Shown here piece after piece: positions 51,899 through 62,075 of a stretch of DNA of 64,000 nt. The stretch is from Nocardiopsis eucommiae (GTDB lineage Bacteria; Actinomycetota; Actinomycetes; Streptosporangiales; Streptosporangiaceae). Position numbers and translations under genes: made by a program. A model generated the notes under the pieces. That model was not told where the DNA came from, did not search any database, and worked only from the letters and a program-made list of their open reading frames with translations. Every line of letters starts with the position of its first letter. The first letter of the stretch is position 1. The stretch spans positions 4,464,001 to 4,528,000 of the forward strand of contig CP074402.1 in assembly GCA_018388625.1 (NCBI GenBank), read 5' to 3'.

Positions 51899-52323
51899 TC
51901 AGTTCTGGATGACCTCGCGCAGCTGCGAGCGCAACTGCGGAGTGAGCACGTGGGCGACGTTGTCCACGAGCTTCGCCATCTGGAAACCGACGATCTTCAG
52001 CTCGGTACCGGGTGCGGTGAGCACCGCCATGCAGGAACCGTCGCTGATGGCCATGATGAACAGGTGGCCGTGGTTGAAGCGCACCAGGAGCTGTTCGCAC
52101 TCCCCCGCTGGAACAGGCTGGCACCGCCGACCGCGAGGCTGTGCAGCCCGCTCGCGATGGCGGCCAGCTGCTCGGCGTGCACCTCGGGGAAGTCACTGGA
52201 GTGGGTCAGGACCAGGCCGTCCGAGGACACCACGACGGCGTGCTCGACACCGCGCACGTCCCGGACGAACCGGTCGATGAGCCACGAGAAGTTCTCAACG
52301 CTGTCGTTCGTGGATTCAGTCAT
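51899..52323 (-). CDS. cvnB: Conservon Roadblock/LC7 protein (CvnB)
   Basis: About 141 residues after one repair (C-run 52102-52106). Roadblock/LC7 fold: 'FSWLIDRFVRDVRGVEHAVVVSSDGLVLTHS', 'HAEQLAAIASGLHSLAVGGASLF', 'QLLVRFNHGHLFIMAISDGSCMAVLTAPG', 'VDNVAHVLTPQLRSQLREVI'. These proteins regulate small GTPases, here CvnD. ATG at 52323. Confidence 0.88.
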
Positions 52324-52417
52324 GGTTGTGCTCTACCTGCCTCGGCCGAAGGTCGTGTTCGCTGGGGGTCTGGGGTGTGGGAACCCGGACGGGACTCCCG
52401 GGCCCCCGATGGGAGGG

Positions 52418-55074
52418 TCATTCCTTGTCGTCCTCAAGCTCCTCGCCGTCGAGCGCGGCGCGTTCCCCGTCGAGGAAGTCACCGATCTCGTCACGGATCT
52501 GCTCCGCACGGGCCTCGCCGGTGAGTCGGGGCGGTGTGTCGCCCCGGCCCTTCGGCGGGGGCGGCGGGTTCTCGGACAGTGCGTCCGGGTGCGGCAGCAT
52601 CCGCAGCGGCGAACCGTGCGGGGTGGCGCTGCGCCGGGGCAGACCCGCCGAGGTGACCGCGGAGTTCCCTCCGGGAGCGGGCTTCGGCGGGGTCGTGGGG
52701 CTACTGGTGCCCTTGACCGCACGGTTCTCGGAAGGCTGCTGAGGGATCGGGCCGGTCGAGGTCACGGGCGCGCTCGTGCTGGGAATCGTGGCGGTGCGGG
52801 GCTGCCCGGGCGTCCGGGGGTGGCCACGCGCAGGAGTTCCTGGGGAACGATGGTGTAGGCGCTGACCCCTCGGAAGGAGCGGGACTCCAGCCTGGTCTCC
52901 AGGTTGTGCTTCCGCGCGATCCGGCTGGCCACGTAGAGGCCCATGTGCTTGGGCACCTCGTCGTCCAGGACGGGCTCGCCGTCCAGACGGCTGTTGAGTT
53001 CCCGCAACTGGGCCTCGGGGATGCCCACGCCCTCGTCCTCGACGACGATCATGAGGCGGCCGTCGTCCAGTTCGCGGGCGCTGATCACCACCTGCGAGTG
53101 CTCGGGCGAGTTCGCGGTGGCGTTGTCCAGCAGCTCGGCCAGGAGGTGGCTGATGTCGTCGGCGGCCAGACCGGTGATGGAGGCCTGCGGGATCTTGCCC
53201 AGGCTGACCCTGGGGTAGTCCTTGATCTCCGAGGTCGCGGCGCGGGCGACGTCGAGCAGCGGCACGATCTCGTCGTGGGCGTCGGACTCGCCCCCGTCGT
53301 GCCCGGTCAGCACCAGGAAGTTCTCGCCGTTGCGTCGCATACGGGTCGCGAAGTTGTCGATCTGGAAGAGCTTGTCGAGCAGGTCCGGGTCCTGGGCGCC
53401 GGTCTCCAAGGCCTCGACCATCTCCAGCAGGGCGTCGACCAGGGAGAGGTCGCGCATGGCCAGACCTGCCAGCGCCTCGTTGAGGAGGTCTCCCCGGAGC
53501 CCGTCCTCGGTCGGGGCGACGGCCCCGACCGCCTCGGCGGGCGTGTCCTCGACGCTCTCCGTGGCGGGTGCGTCGGCGACGGCCGTGCCGCCCTGCTCCC
53601 GCGCGGGGGCCTCGGGCTCGGCCGACTCCTTGGCCGGTTCGGTGGCGGTGTCCGCGTCCGTCCCGGTCTCGGAGCGGGTGAGCGCCCGGTCCTGGCCGAT
53701 CTCCGGGGAGACGGACGGCTCGGCGCGCTCGGAGAAGAGCGTGGCGGCCGACTCGGCGGTGATCACCTGCGGCTGCTGACCAGCGGCGAGCACGATCACG
53801 TGCTGGACCGGCTGGCCGTAGGGGTTCATCTGCCCGTAGGGCGGGAACTGGCCCGGGTAGACCACCGGCTGGCCCGGAAGGACGTAGCCGGGAGGCTGGT
53901 AGGGCAGCGGGTAGGCGCTCTGGTACGGCATCGGCGGCGGGTAGGGCGCGTAGTGCGGCGCGGGCGGCTGCGCGGCGTATCCGGCGTACGGGGCGGGCGG
54001 GTGGCTCTGGGCCTCGTGCGGCGGCTGGTAGCCGGGCGGCACGGCCTCCGGACGGCCGTAGCCGTATCCCGGGTATCCCTGGCCCTGGGGGCTCTGCTCG
54101 GGGTGACCGGGGCGCTCCTGGTAGCCGCCGTGGTCGCGACGGTAACGGGGCTCCTGGTAACCGTAGGGCTCCGGGTACCCCTGGGAGGGCTGGTGGTTCC
54201 GTGCCCCCGGGTGCTGGGGGTGGCCGCCGTGCTCCGGGTGGCCCTGGTAACCGTACGGGGCCTGGGGGTCCTGCGCGCTCGGACGGTACTCCTGTCCCTG
54301 CTCCGACCCCTGGGGGTGGGCGGGGGCGGGGCGACGCTGCTCGTAAGGCGCGGGCGCGGGGTCGCCCAGAGGGGCCGTCCACTGAGCACGGGGCTCAGCG
54401 GGGTCGTCCGCGGGCCGGCGCGCCTCGGCGGGTGCCGTGAAGCGCTGGGCGCTGGCGGTCTCGGGCGCCCCTGACGTGCTTCGGGGAGGTTCCGTCCTCG
54501 CGGTCTCATGGGCGGCGCGCGGACCCGGCGTGTGCCGTGGCGCGGCCGTGGCGTCCGGCGTGGCCGGTGCCGTGGGTGACACAGGGGCCTCGGGCCGCTC
54601 TGCGTGCTCTGAAGGTGTGGGGCTGTCGGTCATGGTGTCCGTGGTGGCGGGGATGTGTGGGCTGCGCGGTTCCGGCTCGTTGAGCCCGACTCCGCGCCAC
54701 TGGCCGACCTGGTTGGCACCGGTGTCGACGTCGTCGATCTCCAGGCTCCGGGTCGTGTAGGGGTTGGGGACGCTCACCCGCGAGGTGGGACGGTAACCGT
54801 TCTCGGCGGACGCGGAGAAGGGTCCGGTGGGGGGCTCCGTCGCGGCTGTCTCCTCGCCGTCCGACGTTCGGTCGGGGTTCTGCGAGTGCGGATGCACGGG
54901 CTGATGCACGGGATTTCCTTGCTCGGTCTCCGGTGACGGGGGTTCCTGGGACTTGACCATCCGGGAGATGGCTCGGCGGAACCTTCCTTCGCGCCTGGCT
55001 CCACGCCCCTCCTCCGTCGACATCATCTTGGCCAGGGAGTGGTCATCGCGTTCCTGCGGTGACGCCTGTGCCAC
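52418..55074 (-). CDS. cvnA: Conservon histidine-kinase-like ATPase (CvnA), atypical
   Basis: About 885 residues after one repair (G-run 52816-52820). The C-terminal half has the CvnA ATPase: N-box 'ELLDNATANSPEHSQVVI', G1 'VVEDEGVGIPEAQL', G2 'KHMGLYVASRIARKHNLETRLES'. The H-box equivalent reads 'IDNFATRMRRNGENFLVL', with Asn where CvnA proteins normally have the His of 'LDHLATRMRR'. The N-terminal half has no membrane helix and no nitrate-sensing or HAMP domain. Instead about 400 residues are disordered and Pro/Gln/Tyr/Gly-rich (e.g. 'PPGYVLPGQPVVYPGQFPPYG'). GTG at 55074 follows GAGGAGACGAGATT; an ATG at 55092 is an alternative. Probably a scaffold or ATPase rather than a phosphorylating kinase. 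Confidence 0.82.
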
Positions 55075-55808
55075 AATCTCGTCTCCTCGCATCAGGTGGG
55101 CGGATGGCGGTGGCCCCGCACCACCGCCCTGACCAGGAGGAAATCGCTTCTCGGTCCTTTCGGCCCGTGAGACGACCAGACGTCCCGAACGCCGGGGGGA
55201 CGCCTCGACGGTTCTCGCGGGAGAGGGATCGTGGTGTGCGGCCGGGGTCGGCGGAGGGCGCCGATCCGGGGGACAAGTGTCCCCGCTCCGCACAATTCCC
55301 GTACTTCCACCGGGAACCGTCGTTCGGTTCGTCAGACTAACAAAGGACGCCCAGCTTGACAGAAGAATCGAAGATCCGACGAAGGGGCACCGAGCCCGAC
55401 CCTGGTGACGTGCGAGAACACTCGAAAATACGCCACTCGGACCAGAGCAGAAGACGTGCTTTTGTCATGAAATGTCTGATTCTTGCCGGGTGTCACCTCC
55501 TTGGGAGGATACTCCGTGTCGACCCCGGGAGGGACGTCCGGATATCGATCCCGACCCCCGCCACACCTACCGTGAACAGCGACGACACACCTTTCCAGAA
55601 GGGTTGATCGCCGACAGAACTGATGTGCCGTAAAGCCTCGTCGAGCGGTACGGTCTTGGTCACACCAGGGACGGGCTCGCTCCGGCCACCGCGTCGGTCA
55701 CCACACGGTGCGGTCCGGGCACACCGGCGGGGGCGGGGCCCTCAGGCACCCGCCCCCGCCCGGGACCGGCCCGGTCACCCCCGGCTCATCACCGGGGTCG
55801 TCCGTCGC
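55075..55808. other. Intergenic region upstream of the conservon
   Basis: About 730 bp. 55330-55620 is A+T-richer and likely carries the conservon promoter. On the minus strand a TCCTCCCAAGGAGG dyad (near 55490) pairs an AGGAGG with its complement, but only a 54-codon frame follows, which I do not call. Nothing else seen apart from the terminator at 55726-55760. Confidence 0.4.
55726..55760 (-). terminator. Hairpin terminator of the opp operon
   Basis: Perfect 12-bp stem GGCGGGGGCGGG (55726-55737) / CCCGCCCCCGCC (55749-55760), loop 11 nt, about 50 bp after the stop of the last operon gene. No T-tract. Confidence 0.75.
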
Positions 55809-57619
55809 TCAGCCCTCGACCGGCTCCAACTCGCCCTTGATCAGCGCCAGGATGACGTGGTTGTCCTGGTACTGCTCGTTCTGCGAGGTGGGGGTGTCCG
55901 TCGGGAACTCCTTCACGCGGATGCCCTCGACCGCCGGGGCGAGGTACTTGTAGGTCCAGATCGGGATGCGCGGCAGGAGCTCGTTGAAGACGATCGCGAG
56001 TGTCTTCAGGGCCTCCTTCTGCTCCTCCTCGGTCTCGGCCCGCTGGGCGGTGTCCACCATCTCCTCGATGTCCACGTCACCCTGCGAGGGGCTCTCGACC
56101 TGGAGTTCGAACCCCTGGCCCGGGGAGTCCTCGGTCCGGGCGTTCTCGGTCAGGAAGTTCATCTGGAAGGCACCCCAGTAGTCGGGCTGCTCCGGGTTGC
56201 CCCAGTGGCGCACGGCCACCTCGAAGTCACCGGCTCCCCAGATGCCCCACGGGTTGTCCTCGGGGACGTTGCGCGCCTCGGTCTTGATGCCGAAGGCGTT
56301 CCAGGCCTCCTCGACCTGTGAGGCGGTCAGCTCGAAGTCACCCCAGCCCGCGACACCGATGACCTCGAAGCTGGCCTCCTCGCCGTCCGGGAGGAGCCAC
56401 CTGCCGCCCTCCTTGGTCCAGCCCGCGTCCTCCAGCAGCTCCGTGGCCTTGTCCAGGTCCTGGTCGAAGGTCTCGAAGTCCGCCAGCTCCTCCGACGTGA
56501 GGATCTCCTCGGCCTGGATGTCGGCCAGACCCGCGTAGTGGGTGACGCGGCTGTAGCCCTCGCCCCGGGCCACCTGGCCGATCTGGTCGCCGTCGAGGAC
56601 GTAGGCCAGCGCCTTGCGCACGCGCACGTCCTGGACCTCGGGCTTGGCCTTGTGGTTGAACATGATGCCGCAGCCGTCGTAGCCCGCGTGCTCGACCCAG
56701 CGGAAGCCCTCGACGCTCTGGAAGGCCTGCTGGTCGGCGGCGGAGGGGGCCAGGCTGGAGTAGTCCACCTCGCCCTGCTGGACCAGCAGCGCCGACTGCC
56801 GGTTGTCACCCTTGTGGACGACGACCTCGTCGAACCTCACCTCGGTGCCCTGGTAGCCGTTCTCGTTGCGCACCAGCGTGATGCGCGCGTCCGACATCTG
56901 CGCCTCGTCGAACATGTACGGGCCGCTGCACACGATCTCGTCCGGGTTGAACTCGATGAACCCGGAGTTCCACTCGGCGTGCTCGTCGTCGCCCTGCCGG
57001 ACACCGTCGTTGACCATCTCGACCGCCCGCTCACCGAAGTCCGCGTAGGTGACCTTCGAGACGATCCGGTGCTTGACGATGCTGCGCTCGATGTTGGGGA
57101 AGGGGTTCTCGAACCCGAGGCGCACGCTGAGGTCGTCCAGCTTCTCCAGGTCCTGGACCTGGGGGAAGCCGAAGCCCCACGGCGGGGCCTCCAGGACGCG
57201 CATGGCGTAGCTGCGGATCATGTCGTCCGCGTTCAGGTCGGTGCCGTCGCTCCACTTCAGCCCGGAGCGCAGGGTCATGACGAGGTCGTCGCCGTCCCAC
57301 TCGTGGCCCTCCAGCAGGAGGTAGTCCCACTCGTGGTCGGCCCAGTTGTAGACGCCGCCCGGACAGAGGAACAGGTCCTTGTAGACCGAGTTGAGCAGCA
57401 GCGCGCCGTCCTCGCGGTGGACGTTGCGCGTCATGGAGTCGAGGTCGTAGTCGAAGACCCCGGTGAACTGAGTGGCGTCGGAGTTCCCGCCGCCGTCGGC
57501 GGAACAGGCGGACAGCAGACCCGCGCCGGCCACCCCGACCGTGCTGAAACCGACGGCCTTGAGGAGCCGCCTTCTGCTCAGATCGTTCAGGATCGCGTTG
57601 CGCGAGGGGTGGAGGTCAT
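55809..57619 (-). CDS. Solute-binding lipoprotein of an Opp-type ABC importer (SBP_bac_5)
   Basis: About 603 residues. Repairing one gap in the G-run 57606-57609 gives an ATG at 57619 behind GGAAAGGAAG, whose AT-GA overlaps the stop of the small gene upstream. The N-terminus is a twin-arginine lipoprotein signal: 'LSRRRLLKAVGF...GAGLLSAC'. Mature protein is a cluster C (family 5) binding protein, with 'LRSGLKWSDGTDLNADDM', 'ENGYQGTEVRFDEVVVHKGDNRQSALLVQQGEVDYSS', and 'QDVRVRKALAYVLDGDQIGQV'. Last gene of the operon. The operon's ROK-like palindrome and the 'FQGAMNAFNPV' variant in the ATPase hint at an oligosaccharide rather than peptide ligand; this is an inference. Confidence 0.9.
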
Positions 57620-57801
57620 TCTTGACGCTTCCTTTCCAGAAGGACGGCGAGCAGACCGAGGGAGAGAACGGCCAGGCCGACACCGACGGTGACGACGCTG
57701 ATGACGAACTCGGCTGTGCCGGGGGATGTGATGACGACCATGAGGGTGCAGGCGAGGGTGAGGAACGCTCCGACGAACAGGCCGAAGCGTCCGATGAGCA
57801 A
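57616..57801 (-). CDS. Small two-helix membrane protein inside the opp operon
   Basis: 61 residues: helix 1 about residues 6-26 ('FGLFVGAFLTLACTLMVVI'), helix 2 about 31-54 ('FVISVVTVGVGLAVLSLGLLAVLL'), basic end 'ERKRQE'. Its ATG is 13 nt after the upstream ATPase stop, and its stop overlaps the binding-protein start (ATGA), so it is translated with the transporter. I do not recognise a family. It may assist the importer as a small membrane subunit. Confidence 0.75.
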   Translation of the reverse strand: MLIGRFGLFVGAFLTLACTLMVVITSPGTAEFVISVVTVGVGLAVLSLGLLAVLLERKRQE

Positions 57802-57813
57802 CAGCAGCTCAGC

Positions 57814-58779
57814 TCACCCCCGGGTCACGACGTGGCAGGCCAGCAACCGGTCGTGGCTGCGGACCAGCGGCGGCCGTTCGGTGTCGCAGCTGCCCTCCGC
57901 GTAGAGGGGGCAGCGCGGGTGGAAGTCGCACCCCGGGGGCAGGTCGGTGAGGTCGGGGATGTCCGAGCTGCGCAGTCGGACCCGCTCCTTGGTCCGCGCC
58001 AGGTCCGGGTCCGGTTCGCAGACCGCGGAGATGAGCGCCTGCGTGTAGGGGTGCCGGGGGTCGTTCACCACCTGCGGGGTGGGACCGTGCTCCACGACCT
58101 TGCCCAGGTACATGACCGCGATCTCGCCCCGCCAGGCGAAGTACTTGGCCACGGCGAGGTCGTGGGTGATGAACAGGAAGCTCACGCCGAGGTCGTCGCG
58201 GAGCCTTCCGAGGGTGTTGAGGAGACTGACGCGGATCGACACGTCCAGCATCGACGTGGACTCGTCCGCGATGATCACCTCGGGTTCCATCGCCAGGGCC
58301 CGGGCCACGGCGACGCGCTGGCGCTGGCCGCCGGACATCTGGTGGGGGTACTTGTCCAGGTAGTCCTCGGCCGGGGTGAGCTCGACCCGCTCCAGCAGCT
58401 CGATGGTGACCCGGCGGGCCTCGTGGCGGTCCTTCACCAGCTTGTGGCGGCGCAATCCGGCGGACACCGTGGAGAAGACGGTGCGCACGGGGTTCAGGGA
58501 GGCGTAGGGATCCTGGTGGATGTACTGGACGGAGCGCCGGAAGGCCGCCCGCTCCCCGCGGTCCATCGTGGCCACGTCCCTGCCCCGGAACAGGACCTCC
58601 CCGGCGGTGGGGCTGGACAGGGCGGCGGCCATGCGCGCCGTGGTGGTCTTGCCGCAGCCGGACTCCCCCACCAGGCAGAGCACCTGGCCGGGCCGGACGT
58701 CGAGGTCGACCCCCGCGACGGCCGGGACGTCGCCCCGGGCCGTCCGGAAGACCTGTTGGGCTCCCCTGAGGGTCAGCAC
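57814..58779 (-). CDS. Opp-type ABC transporter ATPase (OppF-like)
   Basis: 321 residues. Walker A 'VGESGCGKTTTARMAA', Q-loop 'YIHQDPYASLNPV', signature 'MSGGQRQRVAVARALA', Walker B 'EVIIADESTSMLDV', His 'FITHDLAVAKYF', then the family C-terminal Cys-bearing tail 'PPGCDFHPRCPLYAEGSCDTERPPL' (Fe-S-type oligopeptide transporter tail). Overlaps the preceding oppD-like gene by 7 nt. Powers the importer with its partner ATPase. Confidence 0.92.
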   Translation of the reverse strand: MLTLRGAQQVFRTARGDVPAVAGVDLDVRPGQVLCLVGESGCGKTTTARMAAALSSPTAGEVLFRGRDVATMDRGERAAFRRSVQYIHQDPYASLNPVRTVFSTVSAGLRRHKLVKDRHEARRVTIELLERVELTPAEDYLDKYPHQMSGGQRQRVAVARALAMEPEVIIADESTSMLDVSIRVSLLNTLGRLRDDLGVSFLFITHDLAVAKYFAWRGEIAVMYLGKVVEHGPTPQVVNDPRHPYTQALISAVCEPDPDLARTKERVRLRSSDIPDLTDLPPGCDFHPRCPLYAEGSCDTERPPLVRSHDRLLACHVVTRG

Positions 58780-60026
58780 GGGGGCTGGGCGCGCCGCTCG
58801 TCGGCCTCGACGGCCTCGGCCGCGCTGGCGGCGTCGAGCACGCTGCCGGGTGCCGGGCCGGTGGACGCGGGGGCTCCGGCGTGGCCGACGGTGCTGGCGG
58901 CACGCGGCGCGGTGTCGTCGGGGCGCGGTTCTGCGTGGGCGGGGTTGACGGTCCGGTCAATCACGGGAGACCCCTCGGCGTGGAGTTCGGCGTCGGTGGA
59001 GCGCAGGCAGGCCGCGGTGTGGCTCAGGCCCGCGCCGCGGTGCTGGAGGACGTCGAGCGTGGGACGCGTGGTGGTGCAGACGTCCAGGGCGTGGGCGCAG
59101 CGGGGCGCGAAGGAGCAGCCCGGGGGCAGGGCGTTGAGGCTGGGCGGCCCGCCGGGCAGGGACTCGGGGACGTGCAGGTCGCCCACCACCGGCGGGACGG
59201 CGTTGATCAGGGCCGAGGTGTAGGGGTGCCGGGAGCGGTAGAAGATGTCGCGGGTGGTCCCGGTCTCGATGAGCCGTCCGGCGTACATGGTGCCCACCCG
59301 GTCCGCGAGTTCGGCGGCCAGACCGAGGTCGTGGGTGATGAAGACCATCGAGAACCGCAGTTCCTCGCGCAGCTCCGCGAGGCGTTCCACGATGGACCGC
59401 TGGGTGAGGATGTCCAGCGCCGTGGTGGGCTCGTCGAGGATGATCAGCTGGGGCCTGAGCGCGAGGGCCAGGGCGATGAGGCTGCGCTGGCGCATGCCGC
59501 CGGAGAGCTCGTGCGGGTAGCTGCCGAGGACGCGGGCCGGGTCGAGCCGCACCATCTCCAGCAGTTCGGCGGAGCGTTCGAGGATCTCCTTGCGGGGGCG
59601 GCGCCGCCCGGCGCGTTCGTGGGCCCGGAAGGTGTCGAGGAAGTGCTCCTCGATCCGCAGCACCGGGTTGAAGGCGTTCATGGCGCCCTGGAAGACCATG
59701 GCCGCCTCGTTCCAGCGGAAGCGGCGCAGCTTCTCCTTCTCCAGGGTGCGCACGTCCACGCGGGTGCCGTCCTTGCGGCGGAAGAGGATCTCGCCCTTGG
59801 GGACGACGCCGCTGCGCGGGAGCAGCCGCAACAGGCCGAGGCCGAGGGTGGTCTTGCCGCAGCCGGACTCACCGACCAGGGCCATGGACTGGCCGGGGTG
59901 GAGGTCGAAGGAGACGTCGTGGACGGCGGTGACCTGGGTCCTGCGACCGGTCCGGTAGCCGACGTCGACGCCGCGGACGGACAGCAGGGGGCCGGGGTCG
60001 TCCGGGGTGGTGGGGAGGTCGTTCAC
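58773..60026 (-). CDS. Opp-type ABC transporter ATPase (OppD-like)
   Basis: About 417 residues, longer than usual because of a 60-80-residue Ala/Pro/Glu-rich tail after the Cys motif. Walker A 'VGESGCGKTTLGLGLL', Q-loop 'MVFQGAMNAFNPVLRI' (FQGAMN instead of the peptide-type FQDPM), signature 'LSGGMRQRSLIALALA', Walker B 'LIILDEPTTALDI', His 'FITHDLGLAAEL', tail 'PPGCSFAPRCAHALDVC'. GTG at 60026, 6 nt after oppC, behind AGGTGAG. Confidence 0.92.
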   Translation of the reverse strand: MNDLPTTPDDPGPLLSVRGVDVGYRTGRRTQVTAVHDVSFDLHPGQSMALVGESGCGKTTLGLGLLRLLPRSGVVPKGEILFRRKDGTRVDVRTLEKEKLRRFRWNEAAMVFQGAMNAFNPVLRIEEHFLDTFRAHERAGRRRPRKEILERSAELLEMVRLDPARVLGSYPHELSGGMRQRSLIALALALRPQLIILDEPTTALDILTQRSIVERLAELREELRFSMVFITHDLGLAAELADRVGTMYAGRLIETGTTRDIFYRSRHPYTSALINAVPPVVGDLHVPESLPGGPPSLNALPPGCSFAPRCAHALDVCTTTRPTLDVLQHRGAGLSHTAACLRSTDAELHAEGSPVIDRTVNPAHAEPRPDDTAPRAASTVGHAGAPASTGPAPGSVLDAASAAEAVEADERRAQPPC

Positions 60027-60031
60027 GGGGC

Positions 60032-60910
60032 TCACCTGTCCCGGAGTCGTGGGTTGAGGGCCTGTTCCAGGGATCGGGTCATGGTGACCAGACCGATCTG
60101 GAAGAGCATGATCATCACCATCGGGGCGACCAGGAAGGGCGCCGCCTGCGGGAGGAGGAAGGCGTTGTTGTCCCAGGCCTGCTGGATCATCAGGCCCCAG
60201 TTCTCGGCGGTGCTGGGGAGCAGGCCGAGCAGGTACATGCCGACGACCGCGTAGATCGCGTTGGTGATGGCGATGATGAAGTTGATGAAGATGTAGCCCG
60301 CCATGTTGGGCAGCACCTCGACGCAGAGGATGCGGGCAGTGCCGAGGTCCTGGAGGCGCGCGGCCTCGATGAACTCGCGCTCCTTCAGGGTGAGTACCTG
60401 CGCGCGGATGGACCTCATCAGGTAGGGCCAGGTGACCAGACCGATGATGAGGGAGACGACCAGCGGGGAGGAGGTGCGGTAGAAGGAGGCGATGACCAGC
60501 ATCAGCACGATGAACGGGATGGTCATCGTGATGTCGGTCAGCTGGAGCAGGAAGTGGTCGACCCGGCCCCGGACGTACCCGGCGACCGCGCCGAGGGCGA
60601 CGGCGATGGCGACGGTGATGACGGCGGCCATGAGGCCGACCAGGATCGGTTCGCGCCCGCCGAGGATCAGCTGCGTGAGGGTGTCCTTGCCCTCGTGGTT
60701 GGTGCCGAGCCAGTGCTCGGAGCTCATCGGACCCCAGATCCTGCTGACGTCCGTGGGGTTGTGGTGGTCGATCAGGAGCGGGCCCACGAAGGAGAACAGC
60801 AGGACGCTGAGGACCAGGCAGAGTCCGATGAAGCCGCTGGTGCTCCGGGTGAGGCCCTGCCAGATGGTGCCCCAGACGCCCGCGGACGCTGGTGCGGTGG
60901 TGACGGCCAT
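60032..60910 (-). CDS. Opp-type ABC transporter permease (OppC-like)
   Basis: 292 residues with six membrane helices. 'HWLGTNHEGKDTLTQLILGGREPI' is the OppC hallmark; EAA loop 'LKEREFIEAARLQDLGTARI'. Ends 'TRSLEQALNPRLRDR'. ATG at 60910, 12 nt after oppB. Pairs with OppB to form the channel. Confidence 0.93.
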   Translation of the reverse strand: MAVTTAPASAGVWGTIWQGLTRSTSGFIGLCLVLSVLLFSFVGPLLIDHHNPTDVSRIWGPMSSEHWLGTNHEGKDTLTQLILGGREPILVGLMAAVITVAIAVALGAVAGYVRGRVDHFLLQLTDITMTIPFIVLMLVIASFYRTSSPLVVSLIIGLVTWPYLMRSIRAQVLTLKEREFIEAARLQDLGTARILCVEVLPNMAGYIFINFIIAITNAIYAVVGMYLLGLLPSTAENWGLMIQQAWDNNAFLLPQAAPFLVAPMVMIMLFQIGLVTMTRSLEQALNPRLRDR

Positions 60911-60922
60911 GCGTGCGTCCCC

Positions 60923-62013
60923 CTACTTCCGGATGCGCGGGTCGAGCCTGCTGTACAGCAGGTCCGCGACGAGGTTGGCGATCACCACGCACGAGGTGAT
61001 GATGATGAGCAGCCCCTGGAGGAGCGGGTAGTCGCGGTAGTTGACCGCGTCGAGGAGCAGACCGCCCACGCCCTTGTAGACGAGGACCTGTTCGACGAAG
61101 ATCGCGCCGCCGACGAGGGTGCCGAAGGAGATCGCGATCTGGGCGACCAGCGGCAGGACGGCGTTGCGGCCGACGTAGGCGGTGGCGATGCGGCCGTCGC
61201 GCAGTCCCCGGGCCCGGGCCACGGTCACGTAGTCCTCGCCGAGCACCTCGGTGGTGGAGGCCTTCATGACGAGCATCCAGGTGCCGATGATGGCCAGGAC
61301 GTAGGTGCCGATCGGCAGGGCGGCGTGGAAGAACGCGTCACCGACGAACCTGAGCGTGAACTCGGGTTGGACACCGGGGCTGAGCGTGCCGCGCAGTTCG
61401 ATGGGGTTGAACCAGCCCAGGTACATGCCGCCGCCGACGACCAGCACCATCGCGATGAGGTAGTTCGGGATGGCGCCGAGGACCGAGGCCACGACGCTGA
61501 GCACGTGGTCGAGGACCTGGTTGCGGCGGTAGGCCATGATCATGCCCAGGGCGAGGCCGAGGGCGATCGCCACGAGGGTGCCGACCCCGATGCTGAAGAG
61601 CGTCCAGGGGAGGTAGGCGCCGATGGCGTCGGTGACGCTGAAGCCGGGGCGGTTGATGGTGCCGCCGAGGTCGAGCGTGAACAGCCCGGAGATGAACTCC
61701 CACCACTGCCGGAAGAGGGGCGCGTCCGGGTCGTAGGCCAGCGAGTGGATCGCGATGGCCCGCGCCTCGTTCATCGACATGCCGCCCTGGGTGAGGCGGC
61801 CCGCCATGACGTCGATGGGGTCGCCCGGCATGGCGCGGCCGAGGAAGAACGTCACGTTGGCCACCACGAAGACCACGACGAAGGCCTTGCGTAGCTTCAC
61901 GAAGACGTAGTTGCGCCAGATCCGGTTCAGGAGGCGTTGGGTCGTCCGGGGGCGGCGGGCCCGGGTTCACCCGTGTCCGGAGGTGGTGGGGAGGCCGCGA
62001 TTTCGGTGGCCAC
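60923..62013 (-). CDS. Opp-type ABC transporter permease (OppB-like)
   Basis: About 363 residues if the gap at the G-run 61948-61952 is repaired: then translation starts at a GTG (62013) with an ideal GAAGGAGCCTC and passes a Pro-rich lead into 'QRLLNRIWRNYVFVKLRKAFVVVFVVANVTFFLGRAMPGDP'-type OppB N-terminus. As written, the reading frame only starts at an internal ATG (61900). EAA loop 'LGEDYVTVARARGLRDGR'; end 'LLYSRLDPRIRK'. First gene of the operon, 63 bp below the palindromic operator. Confidence 0.9.
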
Positions 62014-62075
62014 GAGGCTCCTTCGAGCAGGGGGCACGGCGGTGGGGGGAAGGGGGTGGGGGCAGGCACGTATTA

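Noticed and set aside
53850..54450. Tyr/Pro/Gly-rich stretch as a separate gene or wrong frame
   Set aside because: It stays in frame with the CvnA ATPase and keeps high-GC third positions, so it is treated as the disordered N-terminal half of that protein.
55360..55490. 54-codon minus-strand frame behind an AGGAGG near 55490
   Set aside because: The ribosome motif abuts the start codon directly and is locked in a dyad; codon use is not actinomycete-like.
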